Below are positions 44,776-54,782 of a DNA stretch of 64,000 bases, piece by piece. Each line of letters begins with the position of its first letter. Position 1 is the stretch's first letter. The stretch is from positions 62,001 through 126,000 of the forward strand of contig NZ_LMCF01000222.1 in NCBI RefSeq assembly GCF_001623075.1, written 5' to 3'. The position numbers and the translations under genes are program-made. Under the pieces are notes generated by a model. That model was not told where the DNA came from. It did not search any database and saw nothing but the letters and a program-made list of their open reading frames with translations. This DNA comes from Pseudovibrio sp. Ad37 (GTDB lineage: Bacteria > Pseudomonadota > Alphaproteobacteria > Rhizobiales > Stappiaceae).

Positions 44776-46578
44776 ATGAGCCAGCGGGACTCAAACAATC
44801 GGGAAAAGACCTTGCGTCCACTCGCAACACTTTTCCCTTATCTTTTAAGGCACAAAGCCCGTCTGGTTCTGGCAACCTTTGCTCTGCTGGCGGCAGCTGG
44901 CCTCACTTTGGTACTGCCAATTGCCGTCCGCTACATGGTTGACTACGGTTTTACCGGCGACAACCCCAACTTGATTGACGACTATTTCATTGTCATTATT
45001 TTTGTAATCGCACTGCTCGCTCTCACCAGCTCTCTTCGTTACTACATGGTCATGATGATTGGTGAGCGAGTCGTGGCAGATCTGCGATCAGATGTGTTCC
45101 GTCACCTCACATACTTGTCTCCTTCGTTTTACGACAAGACGAAGTCCGGTGAGATCATTTCGCGCCTGACAGCCGATACGACCCTCATTCAGTCAGCTTT
45201 CGGAGCCAGTGCATCTATTGCCTTGCGACACCTGCTGATGTTCACTGGCTCAACAACCCTGATGGTCATCACCAGCCCGCGCCTCTCCTTGTTTGTGCTG
45301 CTTGCAATCCCACTCATTGTCTTGCCTCTGCTTGGCTTTGGCCGTGCGGTTCGCAACAGAACCAGCCATGCACAATCCACTCTGGCAAATGCAATTGCTT
45401 ACGCAACAGAAGCGCTTGGTTCCATTCGCACACTGCAGGCTTTCACCAATGAAAAGAGCGTTTCAGACAGGTTTGCAGGAGATATCGAGACAACCTACGA
45501 AGTCGCTCTCATTGCCACCCGCGCTCGCGCATTCCTGATTGCTACAATCATCCTGATCATCGCCTCAAGCATTGTGGCAGTACTCTGGGTCGGCGCACTG
45601 GACGTGATTGATGGCCGTATGAGTGGCGGTCAGCTCACACAGTTCCTCATTTATTCCATCATTGCTGCCGGGGCTATGAGCGAACTCTCTCAGGTATGGG
45701 GCGAACTGGCAAAAGCCGCTGGTGCAGCAGACCGCATTACAGGACTGTTGCATGTCCCATCCGAAATCAATGCACCAACCAATCCAGTCGTTCTCCCCTC
45801 TCCTGCCATTGGCGAGCTCGAGTTTGATGATGTCGACTTCCATTACCCAACAGCAAAAGAAGCTGGCGTCCTGGAGGGTTTGAACCTCTCCGTCAAGAAG
45901 GGCGAAACAGTTGCGATTGTCGGCCCGAGTGGCGCTGGCAAGTCCACGCTGTTCCAGCTCTTGATGCGATATTACGATCCGGTTGCAGGTAAAGTCACAC
46001 TCGACGGCATCGAGCTTAACTCTGCTGATCCACGAGACTTACGCGAGCACATCGCTCTGGTCCCTCAGGACACCGCTATTTTCGGTAGCTCAATTGCAGA
46101 GAACATCGCATTTGGCAAAGAGGTCGCGTCCAGAGAGCAAATTGTTGAAGCTGCAAAGTTCGCGTTGGCTGATGACTTCATCAACAACATGAAAAACGGT
46201 TATGACACACTCATTGGCGAGCGCGGGGTAACTCTCTCAGGAGGCCAACGACAGCGGATCGCGATCGCTCGTGCCATTCTGAAAGACGCCCCTGTTTTGC
46301 TGCTGGACGAAGCCACCAGCGCACTGGATGCCGAAAGCGAGACCATTGTTCAAAAAGCGCTCGATAAGCTTATGGAAGGCCGGACCACGCTGATTATCGC
46401 ACACCGTCTGGCAACGGTCCTCAAAGCAGATCGTATCGTTGTGATGGACGGTGGGAAGATCGTGGAAGAAGGCACCCACAACACACTGGTCGCTCAGAAC
46501 GGCCTTTATGCAAAACTCGCCAGAATGCAGTTTGAGATTGGAGCAGAAGCGCTCAACTCTCAGGAAAAAGCAAGCTAG
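44776..46578 (+). CDS. ABC exporter, MsbA/lipid flippase-like half transporter
   Basis: A 600-residue fused membrane and ATPase protein. Six membrane helices (about 25-320) precede the nucleotide domain with Walker A (GPSGAGKSTLFQ), signature (LSGGQRQRIAIARAIL) and Walker B (VLLLDEATSALD), plus the H-loop in IIAHRLATV. ATG 44776 (after GGGGGTGG) is preferred; ATG 44749 is possible. Relatives export lipids or drugs as homodimers. Located between convergent-oriented rpmE and the SDR gene, with a shared terminator downstream. Confidence 0.92.
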   Translation: MSQRDSNNREKTLRPLATLFPYLLRHKARLVLATFALLAAAGLTLVLPIAVRYMVDYGFTGDNPNLIDDYFIVIIFVIALLALTSSLRYYMVMMIGERVVADLRSDVFRHLTYLSPSFYDKTKSGEIISRLTADTTLIQSAFGASASIALRHLLMFTGSTTLMVITSPRLSLFVLLAIPLIVLPLLGFGRAVRNRTSHAQSTLANAIAYATEALGSIRTLQAFTNEKSVSDRFAGDIETTYEVALIATRARAFLIATIILIIASSIVAVLWVGALDVIDGRMSGGQLTQFLIYSIIAAGAMSELSQVWGELAKAAGAADRITGLLHVPSEINAPTNPVVLPSPAIGELEFDDVDFHYPTAKEAGVLEGLNLSVKKGETVAIVGPSGAGKSTLFQLLMRYYDPVAGKVTLDGIELNSADPRDLREHIALVPQDTAIFGSSIAENIAFGKEVASREQIVEAAKFALADDFINNMKNGYDTLIGERGVTLSGGQRQRIAIARAILKDAPVLLLDEATSALDAESETIVQKALDKLMEGRTTLIIAHRLATVLKADRIVVMDGGKIVEEGTHNTLVAQNGLYAKLARMQFEIGAEALNSQEKAS

Positions 46579-46587
46579 GGCGCACTC

Positions 46588-46612
46588 CCGAAAAGCGTTT
46601 CTGGTTTTCAGA
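46588..46612. repeat. Possible degenerate family A repeat
   Basis: CCGAAAAG followed by a short spacer and TGGTTTTCAG resembles the core of the 45-bp repeat at 28796 and 31585, but outer arms are missing. Confidence 0.3.
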
Positions 46613-46630
46613 CAAAAACACTCATAAAAA

Positions 46631-46655
46631 AGCCGCGCTTTCATCAAGCGCGGCT
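46631..46655. terminator. Terminator shared by the ABC exporter and the SDR gene
   Basis: AGCCGCGCTT and AAGCGCGGCT form a perfect 10-base stem with a five-base loop between two convergent genes; an A-run on the plus side becomes a T-run for minus transcription. Confidence 0.8.
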
Positions 46656-46681
46656 TATTCAATTCTATCTATCTGCGAAGC

Positions 46682-47473
46682 TTACTCAGGCTCACTCACA
46701 TCCACTGTATAGTTCAGCGGCATGCGCGCACCATCAGCATAAATGGTCTGCCCGGAAACATAACTCGCATCTTCTGAAGCGAGGAACGCAGCAATGCTAG
46801 CCACTTCAGCAGGTTGTCCCAAACGGCCAAGCGGAGTCCGGGAAAGAACCGTTTCCATCTTGCTCGCATCCTGCACAACGCTCTTGAGCATCTGTGTCTC
46901 AATGGAGCCAGGCCCAATACCGTTCACACGAATGCCGTGCTTTGCCAACGCCACAGCCGAAACGTGCGTCAGCTGGTTCAAGCCACCCTTGGAGATCGTA
47001 TAAGGAACCTGATCAGGGATCGCCAGAACACTGTTTACGGAGCTGATATTGATGATTGAGCCAGCAGAACCGCCCTCTTCAACTTTCTCAACCATATGCC
47101 GTGCAACAGCTTGAGAGCACAGGAATGCACCCTTCAAGTTGACACGTAAAACCCGGTCAAAATCATCTTCAGAAAGCTGAAGAAAATCACCAGCTGCTGT
47201 AATGCCAGCGTTATTAACCAGCACATCAATGTCGCCAAACTCATCCAGAGTGTTTGCAACCATATTGCGCACATCAAGGCGAACGCTGACGTCGCAATGG
47301 CAGAACGCCACATGCCCAAACTCGGAAAGAGCTTCCTGAGCCGCTTCACCGGCCCGCTCATCGGAGTCGGAGATCATGACTTTGGCGCCATCTTGCAAAA
47401 AACGCTGCGCAATAGCGTAGCCGATGCCTTGAGCGCCACCGGTTACAATCGCAACTTTCTTCTCTAGTTTCAC
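46682..47473 (-). CDS. Short-chain dehydrogenase/reductase
   Basis: Classical SDR of 263 residues: TGGAQGIGYAIAQRFLQDG is the NAD(P) site, NNAGIT the structural motif, and INISSVNSV with YTISKGG supply catalytic Ser, Tyr and Lys. The start is GTG 47473 behind AGAGG. An Asp following the second beta strand (MISDSDERAG) suggests NAD rather than NADP. It follows the propionyl-CoA synthetase gene on the same strand after 102 bases. Substrate unknown. Confidence 0.9.
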   Translation of the reverse strand: MKLEKKVAIVTGGAQGIGYAIAQRFLQDGAKVMISDSDERAGEAAQEALSEFGHVAFCHCDVSVRLDVRNMVANTLDEFGDIDVLVNNAGITAAGDFLQLSEDDFDRVLRVNLKGAFLCSQAVARHMVEKVEEGGSAGSIINISSVNSVLAIPDQVPYTISKGGLNQLTHVSAVALAKHGIRVNGIGPGSIETQMLKSVVQDASKMETVLSRTPLGRLGQPAEVASIAAFLASEDASYVSGQTIYADGARMPLNYTVDVSEPE

Positions 47474-47575
47474 TTTGAAGTTACCTCTGGCAATGCCGAA
47501 ATTTCGCCGACCATAATCTCAAAGCCTAAACATGTCGATGCACTTCTCCAGTAAAACTGCTTAGCTCCTCTGAAT

Positions 47576-49489
47576 TTAGCTAACAGATGCCACTCCGCGA
47601 ACAGAGATCGCTTCAGCAATTTCCTCGAGAATAGCAGGATCATCAATTGTTGCTGGCATCTTGAACTCTTCACCATCTGCAATCTTCCGCATGGTCGCTC
47701 GAAGGATCTTGCCAGACCGCGTTTTGGGAAGGCGCTCAACGGTAATCGCCAGCTTAAAGGCAGCAACAGGACCAACCTTTTCACGCACCAGAGCAACCAG
47801 CTCTTTCTCAATCACAGCAGTTTGTTTTTCAACACCACTCTTCAGAACGACAAAACCACATGGCAACTGGCCCTTGAGATTGTCGGCAATCCCGATCACG
47901 GCACACTCAGCCACATCCGGGTGCTCAGAAAGAACTTCCTCCATGCCACCCGTAGACAAGCGGTGCCCAGCCACGTTGATAATGTCATCGGTACGAGCCA
48001 TGATGAAGAGATAGCCGTCATCATCCATAAGACCAGCATCTGCCGTCTTGTAATAGCCGGGGAACTCTGTGAGATACGCTTCCTTGAACCGGTCATCAGC
48101 ATTCCAAAGTGTTGGCAGCGATCCCGGTGGCATCGGCAGTTTCACGACAATGTTGCCAAGTTCACCCGCTCCAAGCTCATTACCTTCGTCGTCCAGCACA
48201 TGCATATCATATCCCGGCATCGGGACAGTGGAACTGCCCAGCTTGATGGGCAGCTTACCAAGGCCAAGAGGGTTACCAGCGATGCACCAGCCAGTCTCTG
48301 TCTGCCACCAATGATCGATGACAGGTACACCGAGCAGGTTCTCTGCCCACAAAATGGTATCTGGATCGGCTCGCTCTCCCGCAAGGAACAGCGACCGCAG
48401 CCCAGCAATGCTGTACTTCGCCAGCTCCTTACCTTCCGGATCTTCTTTCTTGATCGCCCGGAAAGCGGTCGGCGCAGTGAACAGCGAAACCACGGAATGC
48501 TCTGAGATCACCCGCCAGAACGCGCCAGCATCCGGTGTTCCAACCGGCTTACCTTCATAAAGAATAGTCGCGGCCCCATGAAGCAGCGGCGCATAAACTA
48601 TGTAAGAGTGGCCAACCACCCAGCCCACATCAGACGCAGCCCAGAACACTTCACCCGGATCAATGCCGTAAAGGTTCTCCATAGACCACTTGAGCGCAAC
48701 CATGTGCCCGCCGTTGTCACGCACCACACCTTTCGGCTGTCCGGTCGTACCAGAAGTATAGAGCACGTAAAGTGGATCAGTCGCAGCAACAGGAACACAT
48801 TCAGTGGTCATCTTCTCTGCCACCGCAGTTTCCATCAGCTCGCCCAGATCAAAGTCACGGCCTTCAAAGAGGCCAGCAACCTTTTGCTCGCGTTGCTGAA
48901 TAAAACAGAAATCAGGTTTATGAGAGGACAGTTCAATGGCGCGATCCAGCAGCGGCTTATATTCAACCACACGCCCCGGCTCGATGCCGCAAGACGCACT
49001 GATGATAGCTTGAGGCTTACAATCTTCAATACGAACAGCAAGCTCTTGAGCCGCAAAACCGCCAAATACAACAGAGTGGATCGCACCAAGCCGCGCGCAG
49101 GCGAGCATTGCAAACGTCGCTTCAGGGATCATGGGCATATAGATCAGCACCATAGTGCCTTTTTCAACGCCCTTCTCACGCAGCAGCGCAGCCATGGCGC
49201 CCACTTGCTCCTGCACTTCAAGATACGTGTAGGTGCGCTTCTCACCAGTCACAGCACTGTCGTAGATGATCGCTGGCTGTCCTGGGCGGCCATGCTCTAC
49301 GTGGCGATCAACACAGTTGTAGCAGGTGTTGCACTCACCGCCGACAAACCATCGTCCATATGTTCCTTGCGAAGCATCGAATGTCTTGGTGTAGGGCGAG
49401 AACCAGTCAATGCCCTTAGCAGCTTCATCCCAGAAGGCTTCTTTGTTTTCTTTCCATCCATTGTAGATGTCGTGGTATCGGCTCGTCAT
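47576..49489 (-). CDS. prpE: Propionyl-CoA synthetase
   Basis: AMP-forming acyl-CoA synthetase of 637 residues. Motifs: VLYTSGTTGQPKGVVRDNGG (ATP loop), WWQTETGW, and the C-terminal PKTRSGKILRATMRK with the catalytic Lys subject to acetylation control in relatives. The pattern GGECNTCYNCVDRHVE and VVRDNGGHMVALKWSM is characteristic of PrpE rather than Acs. ATG 49489 follows GGAGAGC. It activates propionate for the methylcitrate or methylmalonyl-CoA route. Confidence 0.93.
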   Translation of the reverse strand: MTSRYHDIYNGWKENKEAFWDEAAKGIDWFSPYTKTFDASQGTYGRWFVGGECNTCYNCVDRHVEHGRPGQPAIIYDSAVTGEKRTYTYLEVQEQVGAMAALLREKGVEKGTMVLIYMPMIPEATFAMLACARLGAIHSVVFGGFAAQELAVRIEDCKPQAIISASCGIEPGRVVEYKPLLDRAIELSSHKPDFCFIQQREQKVAGLFEGRDFDLGELMETAVAEKMTTECVPVAATDPLYVLYTSGTTGQPKGVVRDNGGHMVALKWSMENLYGIDPGEVFWAASDVGWVVGHSYIVYAPLLHGAATILYEGKPVGTPDAGAFWRVISEHSVVSLFTAPTAFRAIKKEDPEGKELAKYSIAGLRSLFLAGERADPDTILWAENLLGVPVIDHWWQTETGWCIAGNPLGLGKLPIKLGSSTVPMPGYDMHVLDDEGNELGAGELGNIVVKLPMPPGSLPTLWNADDRFKEAYLTEFPGYYKTADAGLMDDDGYLFIMARTDDIINVAGHRLSTGGMEEVLSEHPDVAECAVIGIADNLKGQLPCGFVVLKSGVEKQTAVIEKELVALVREKVGPVAAFKLAITVERLPKTRSGKILRATMRKIADGEEFKMPATIDDPAILEEIAEAISVRGVASVS

Positions 49490-49692
49490 AGCTGCTCTCC
49501 TCCTATGCACCCCTGCATAGTACCTGTCCACAGGTTCGGCTAAGACTGGGCCCTGAATGCCCTAAAGGCAAGTTTTGCTATATTAGAAAATCGGCTTATA
49601 ACTAAAGATGACCCTATAGTTTTCAACCCGCCTATTTCTTAGTTTCCTCTTAAATAAAAAGGACTTGCCTGCACCACTGCGGGAAACAAATC

Positions 49693-50451
49693 ATGCTGCC
49701 AATTACTGATCCCTTCTTCTACCTCTGTGCAATACCCGCTGTTTTCATTGTTGGCATGGCCAAAGGAGGATTCGGAGGCGGCCTCGCCCTTGTCGGTGTG
49801 CCGCTTATGTCATTGGCAATTCCACCTGTGCAGGCAGCAGGAATACTCCTCCCGATCTTGCTAGTCATGGATGCAGTCGGTCTTATCTCTTACCGGGCCA
49901 TCTTTTGCAGGAAAACACTGGCCATTCTCATACCAGCTGGCCTGACAGGAACCCTGATCGGCTATTTCGCTGCAGCCTACATCTCTGAAACCCACATCAG
50001 ACTGGTCACTGGTGCAATCGCTTTGGTCTTTGTGCTCGATTATTGGTTCAACAACAAAGCCAACAAACCGCCAAAGCCTCAGAATGTGCTTTTAGGAGGG
50101 TTCTGGGGCACTGTTTCTGGTGTCACCAGTTTCATCGCACACGCAGGCGGCGCCCCTTTTCAGATGTATGTCCTGCCACTCAGACTGGCACCACCAGTCA
50201 TGGCAGGCACCGCGGTTATCTTCTTTTCGGTCGTAAATTTCTCAAAAGTGCTGCCTTACTTCGCCCTTGGCCAGTTTGACGCCAAGAACATCGCAACATC
50301 TCTTGTATTGCTCCCGCTTGCCCCTCTGGCGACATTGGCGGGAATCAAGATCGTAAAACACATCAACAAAGTGCTGTTCTACAAGATCACGTATACAGCC
50401 CTGTTTGTTATCGCACTCAAACTGATTTGGGATGGCGCATCAGGTTTCTAA
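49693..50451 (+). CDS. TauE/SafE (TSUP) family membrane permease, third copy
   Basis: A 252-residue membrane protein with about eight helices: FIVGMAKGGFGGGLALVGVP is the first TSUP repeat and GTVSGVTSFIAHAGGAPFQM the second. It is only distantly related to the two TSUP proteins near 5 kb and belongs to another subgroup. ATG 49693. It is divergent from prpE with a 203-base gap. Substrate unknown; sulfur- or carbon-containing anions are family precedent. Confidence 0.88.
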   Translation: MLPITDPFFYLCAIPAVFIVGMAKGGFGGGLALVGVPLMSLAIPPVQAAGILLPILLVMDAVGLISYRAIFCRKTLAILIPAGLTGTLIGYFAAAYISETHIRLVTGAIALVFVLDYWFNNKANKPPKPQNVLLGGFWGTVSGVTSFIAHAGGAPFQMYVLPLRLAPPVMAGTAVIFFSVVNFSKVLPYFALGQFDAKNIATSLVLLPLAPLATLAGIKIVKHINKVLFYKITYTALFVIALKLIWDGASGF

Positions 50452-50536
50452 TGCGATGCAGAAATAGAACAAAGCGCAAGCCAGCAGCTAGCTCACTCAA
50501 TGACTTCGTTGCTTTGCGTTGAGCAATTTACGGATC

Positions 50537-51109
50537 TCAGTCGCGCTCACCCAAGCCATCATAAAGCACGCGCTTGATCAGACCAAACGGCCCGTCGACC
50601 TCGAAAGCAGCATCCGGCATTGTCTTCCAGGTCACTCGGTTATGAAAGAAACCAGAGGGATCGGTCAGATCCAGATCCCCACGCGCGGGCGAAACAATCC
50701 GATATCGAACTTGCTTTGCGTTATAGGTATCTGATGGATTACCCGCATATTCTGAGCTTGGCGGCTGCCCTTCGACCCACGAGAAGAAATAGGTACGCAG
50801 CTGATCTGCCATACTACCTGTCGAATTGAGCTGACCAAAGTTGAGTTGGAGCCCGACAACCAGACAAACAGCTGTCGATATGGCCCAAAGATACCAATGA
50901 TCGCGGAAGTGACTCAGAATGACTGCGCGATTGAGATACAGCTGGATCAGAACAGGGAATGCCACCAACAACACAAACCACTGCGCATCCTGTGATCGTT
51001 GTGGTCCGAGGGTGAAAATATAACCCGTCAGAGCCACGGTAATCGCGCAGAAAACCACGCCAAAGAATAAGGCGATCTTCCCCTGTCGATTTGGTGTCAC
51101 TACGGTCAT
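50537..51109 (-). CDS. Unknown membrane protein
   Basis: A 190-residue protein with helices at about 12-33, 43-60 and 73-90 and a soluble C-terminal part of about 95 residues containing QVRYRIVSPARGDLDLTDPS and MPDAAFEVDGPFG. The start is ATG 51109. It has no recognised family. It is convergent with the TSUP gene. Confidence 0.6.
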   Translation of the reverse strand: MTVVTPNRQGKIALFFGVVFCAITVALTGYIFTLGPQRSQDAQWFVLLVAFPVLIQLYLNRAVILSHFRDHWYLWAISTAVCLVVGLQLNFGQLNSTGSMADQLRTYFFSWVEGQPPSSEYAGNPSDTYNAKQVRYRIVSPARGDLDLTDPSGFFHNRVTWKTMPDAAFEVDGPFGLIKRVLYDGLGERD

Positions 51110-51577
51110 GCGAGCCCTGCTTGTTCATCACTCGCCGTATCAAACGGGTCGCGATTTATTCTTTTATCAGACAGGTCGACATTACAAATCGAAAGGCAAA
51201 CGGGGAAGACTTCTGAGGTGTTGCAAATTGTCGCGAGCGTTTGTCTTGCCCAAAAACGCAACAAGATTTCACCTTTGCCGTTAAGTTAAGGCACCAGTTG
51301 CAACCACCGCATTTAAATTCGCCGAATATATCGACACCAATCCACAAAACATCTCAAAAATACTTATAGTTGAAAGTCTAATAACAAGAAGATCCTCAGA
51401 CTAACATCTAAGTCATCTGAACTACCCCCTACGCCTATACTCAGATATATCAAAATATGCGACACTCTTAATTCCAAGCTCTTCATCGGAGCCAATAACT
51501 ATCTTGGGAAAGCTGATAGCCAGTTCAACGGATCTTCGCAGTTCTCTTGAGCGGAAGTTGAATGCCTGGGGAATTTC
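51110..51577. other. Divergent promoter region, gene-free
   Basis: 468 bases between the unknown membrane protein and the acyl-CoA synthetase, AT-rich from about 51350. No gene or structure stands out. Confidence 0.5.
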
Positions 51578-53224
51578 ATGAAAAACAATAGTCCAAACAC
51601 ATCATATTTCGACAAAGACCTCCCAAAAACTGAAGCAAATTACACGCCATTAAGCCCACTCAGTTTTTTGGAGAGAGCTGCAAAAGTTTTTCCAAGCCAC
51701 ACAGCCATCATTCACAGCAAGATTCGTAGGTCCTATAAGGAGTTCTATGAGCGCTCTATTAAACTCGCGAGCGCCCTGAAAAAGCGTGGTATCGGCAAGA
51801 ATGACTGCGTGTCTGTCATGCTGCCCAACACACCACCCATTCTTGAAGCTCATTACGGCGTACCGATGGCTGGAGCCGTTCTCCACGCACTCAACACCCG
51901 CCTTGATGCCGCTATAATCGCATTCCAGCTAGACCATGCAGAGAGCAAGCTCGTAATCGTTGATCGTGAGTTCTCGAAAGTCATGGCCGAAGCATTGGAA
52001 CTGGCAGCGGTGAAGCCGGAAGTGGTGCTTTACGACGACAAAGAATTCCCTCAATCAACGCCCGCAATTGGAGAGTTGGAATACGAGGAGCTGATTGCCA
52101 GCGGTTCCGCTGATTTTGACTGGCAACTTCCCGCGGATGAATGGGATGCAATCACACTCAACTACACGTCGGGTACAACAGGAAACCCGAAAGGTGTCGT
52201 TTATCATCATCGTGGTGCTTACCTTCTTGCGCAAGCAAACATCATCACCGCAGCCATGGGCAAAAAACCGGTTTATCTCTGGACACTGCCAATGTTCCAC
52301 TGCAATGGCTGGTGTTTCCCATGGGCCTTGTCCCTCGTTGCCGGAACGCATGTCTGCCTTCGTCAAGTACGACAAGCCCCTATCTGGAATGCCTTGGCAG
52401 ATGAGAAAGTCACACACCTCTGCGGTGCTCCAATCGTAATGTCCACACTGCTCAACACCCCCGAGGACCAAAAGCGCAAACTCACCCATGATGTCGAGTT
52501 TTTCACCGCCGCAGCACCACCGCCTGAAGCTGTTCTTGCAGCGATGGCACAGGAAGGTTTCAATGTTACCCATCTCTATGGGCTGACAGAAGTCTATGGC
52601 CCAGACGTCGTCAACGAATGGCACGACCATTGGAATGAACTTCCAACATCAGAACAAGCTGCATTGAAAGCCAGACAAGGCGTTAATTACGTCGCTTTGC
52701 AGGATCTCGCTGTTCTCGACCCCGAAACCATGAAACCAGTCCCTGCTGATGGAGAAACCATTGGAGAGGTCATGTTCAAAGGCAATGTTGTGATGAAGGG
52801 GTATCTGAAGAACCCCTCCGCAACACAGGAAGCCTTCAACGGCGGTTGGTTTCACTCAGGTGACTTGGGCGTTCAGCATGAAGACGGATACGTCCAGCTC
52901 AAAGACCGCTCCAAAGACATCATCATCTCAGGAGGTGAAAACATCTCATCCATTGAGATCGAGGAAGTTCTCTACAAACACCCGGAAATCTCATCAGCAG
53001 CAGTGGTTGCCCGTCCCGATGACAAGTGGGGCGAAACTCCCTGTGCATTTGTGGAGCTGAAAGAGAACAGCAGTGTGACGGAAGACGATATCGTAACCTA
53101 CTGCAAACAGCATCTGGCCAGCTTCAAATCACCAAGAACTGTTGTCTTCACAGACCTGCCGAAAACCTCAACAGGCAAGATCCAGAAGTTCGTACTGCGC
53201 GAAGAAGCAAAAAAGATCGGCTGA
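51578..53224 (+). CDS. Acyl-CoA synthetase (AMP-binding)
   Basis: A 548-residue adenylate-forming enzyme with LNYTSGTTGNPKGVVYHHRG as the ATP loop, YGLTEVYGP, SGGENISSIEIEEVL and the catalytic KTSTGKIQKFVL at the C-terminus. The MFHCNGWCFPWAL segment places it in the medium-chain/aromatic acid group that includes DmdB, the methylmercaptopropionate-CoA ligase of marine bacteria, but that role is not proven. Start ATG 51578. A terminator follows 12 bases after the stop. Confidence 0.9.
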   Translation: MKNNSPNTSYFDKDLPKTEANYTPLSPLSFLERAAKVFPSHTAIIHSKIRRSYKEFYERSIKLASALKKRGIGKNDCVSVMLPNTPPILEAHYGVPMAGAVLHALNTRLDAAIIAFQLDHAESKLVIVDREFSKVMAEALELAAVKPEVVLYDDKEFPQSTPAIGELEYEELIASGSADFDWQLPADEWDAITLNYTSGTTGNPKGVVYHHRGAYLLAQANIITAAMGKKPVYLWTLPMFHCNGWCFPWALSLVAGTHVCLRQVRQAPIWNALADEKVTHLCGAPIVMSTLLNTPEDQKRKLTHDVEFFTAAAPPPEAVLAAMAQEGFNVTHLYGLTEVYGPDVVNEWHDHWNELPTSEQAALKARQGVNYVALQDLAVLDPETMKPVPADGETIGEVMFKGNVVMKGYLKNPSATQEAFNGGWFHSGDLGVQHEDGYVQLKDRSKDIIISGGENISSIEIEEVLYKHPEISSAAVVARPDDKWGETPCAFVELKENSSVTEDDIVTYCKQHLASFKSPRTVVFTDLPKTSTGKIQKFVLREEAKKIG

Positions 53225-53236
53225 CCCTAAACAAAA

Positions 53237-53261
53237 AATGCGCCGCTAAAAGCGACGCATT
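53237..53261. terminator. Terminator between acyl-CoA synthetase and the YdcH-like gene
   Basis: AATGCG and CGCATT with inner CGCT / AGCG form the stem; A-rich upstream and T-rich downstream sequence allow use by both converging genes. Confidence 0.7.
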
Positions 53262-53286
53262 CTCTATTCGGTTAAGAAAAAGGAAG

Positions 53287-53457
53287 CTACCCTGTCACTC
53301 GTATTCGCGAGATCTCATCCTTAAGCTTCAACTTTTGCCTTTTTAGATTGCCTAGTTCGATCTCATCCATCGAAGGATGGTGCTTGGCTGTTTCCAGCTC
53401 CCTCTCAATGGTAGCATGGCGGCGTTCCAGCTCAGTCAAATGCTCACGGATGGACAT
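53287..53457 (-). CDS. YdcH/DUF465 family small protein, copy 1
   Basis: A 56-residue charged helical protein from ATG 53457, with AGGAGG ten bases upstream. REHLTELERRHATIERELET and IELGNLKRQKLKLKDEI match DUF465. The function of the family is unknown. A second DUF465 protein is encoded divergently 398 bases away. Confidence 0.85.
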   Translation of the reverse strand: MSIREHLTELERRHATIERELETAKHHPSMDEIELGNLKRQKLKLKDEISRIRVTG

Positions 53458-53855
53458 AGGTTTTGATCCTCCTACATTGTCTCTGTTACAGGTGGATGAT
53501 GGCACCATTTTATTGAGTTGTCGAACTATGATTAGCTGTTTTTTTGGGGCCTCTACAACGCGAGATCGCTAATTCATGAAAAACTTAGGGAACTTATAAA
53601 TGACCCAGTAAATTTAATGGGTTTCATATTCCACTCAAAAGAGAACTTCACTAAGTATTCAACCCTATATATACGCTGCGTAAATCCGTCATGAGACAAC
53701 ACTTCCTGTAAAAATCGAGAGACTCTTGTTCATCACCGCTGCACATTCGGTATACTGTTGCCGAGCGGTGAATTGCGACAACGCGCCCCACCAGATTTGA
53801 TCATTGATGGGTCTCGTTGCACACAGACCGATATGTGTCATGTGAGGACAAAACG
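53458..53855. other. Gene-free region between two DUF465 genes
   Basis: 398 AT-rich bases between divergent starts, expected to hold both promoters. No RNA structure or small gene is evident. Confidence 0.5.
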
Positions 53856-54068
53856 ATGACGGAAGATACTCTCGATCAGGATAGCAAGCGTTCCGAGCTC
53901 GCTGAGTTGCGACAGGAGCATCGGGATCTTGATCATTCCATCGAAGCGCTCATTGAAACGGGACGGGCAGATGTTCTCCAGCTGCAACGCTTAAAGAAGA
54001 AAAAACTGATGCTAAGAGACCAGATTCAGGTGCTGGAAACACAGCTCTTACCTGACATTATTGCCTAA
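53856..54068 (+). CDS. YdcH/DUF465 family small protein, copy 2
   Basis: A 70-residue coiled-coil protein from ATG 53856 behind GTGAGGAC; the frame is open from 53817. ELAELRQEHRDLDHSIEALI and LQLQRLKKKKLMLRDQI show the DUF465 pattern. It lies upstream of purEK in the same direction. Function unknown. Confidence 0.85.
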   Translation: MTEDTLDQDSKRSELAELRQEHRDLDHSIEALIETGRADVLQLQRLKKKKLMLRDQIQVLETQLLPDIIA

Positions 54069-54191
54069 ATTAGAGGCAGAGCTCTAACCTTCGTATACTA
54101 TTGGCATTTCTTGTTGTAATTGGCTTGAAACACGCCGTGTTATTTCTATAATCCGCGCTTTCTTCCCAGACGCTCAGAGGGTGCCCGTTTT

Positions 54192-54695
54192 ATGAACCGC
54201 ACAGACCAGCCAGAAGTCGCTATCATCATGGGAAGCCAATCCGATTGGCCAACCATGAAAAATGCTGCAGATACGCTAGAAGCACTGGGAGTTTCCTATG
54301 ATGCTCGCATCGTCTCAGCCCACCGCACCCCGGACCGTCTGGTAGAGTTTTCCAAAACAGCAAGAGAGAACGGCTTCAAGGTTGTTATCGCTGGCGCTGG
54401 CGGAGCAGCCCACCTTCCGGGTATGGCTGCATCCATGACACCGCTGCCAGTGTTTGGTGTTCCAATTGAGTCGCGCGCTCTTAAAGGACAGGACAGCCTC
54501 CTTTCCATCGTTCAAATGCCAGCAGGCATTCCCGTTGGCACTCTTGCCATTGGTCGTGCAGGTGCTGTCAACGCAGCATTAATGGCTGCCGCTGTTTTGG
54601 CACTCAACAATCCGGAGATCGCCGCCAATTTGGATGACTGGCGCGAAAAGCAAAGTAAGGCTGTGGCTGAGAAGCCAGTCAACCCGGAAGAGTAA
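54192..54695 (+). CDS. purE: PurE, N5-carboxyaminoimidazole ribonucleotide mutase
   Basis: Purine biosynthesis step converting N5-CAIR to CAIR. The 167-residue protein begins after ATG 54192 with [19 protein letters not shown] and has [13 protein letters not shown], the substrate site typical of class I PurE, and [12 protein letters not shown]. It pairs with purK 87 bases downstream. Confidence 0.97.
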   Translation: MNRTDQPEVAIIMGSQSDWPTMKNAADTLEALGVSYDARIVSAHRTPDRLVEFSKTARENGFKVVIAGAGGAAHLPGMAASMTPLPVFGVPIESRALKGQDSLLSIVQMPAGIPVGTLAIGRAGAVNAALMAAAVLALNNPEIAANLDDWREKQSKAVAEKPVNPEE

Positions 54696-54742
54696 GAGAT
54701 TCAGAGGCGCCCACTTGCAAGCGCCTCATTTGTTTCAAGCCG

Positions 54743-54770
54743 CCCCTAACATCTGGCCCCTAACATCTGG
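54743..54770. repeat. 14-base perfect tandem duplication upstream of purK
   Basis: CCCCTAACATCTGG occurs twice in a row, 12 bases before the purK start. It looks like a recent slippage event and places no clear ribosome-binding site in front of purK. Confidence 0.8.
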
Positions 54771-54782
54771 AAAGTTTTCGAA

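Noticed and set aside
51578-53224. Assigning the acyl-CoA synthetase as DmdB
   Set aside because: Similar sequence type, but no dmdA, dmdC or dmdD gene lies nearby to support DMSP degradation.
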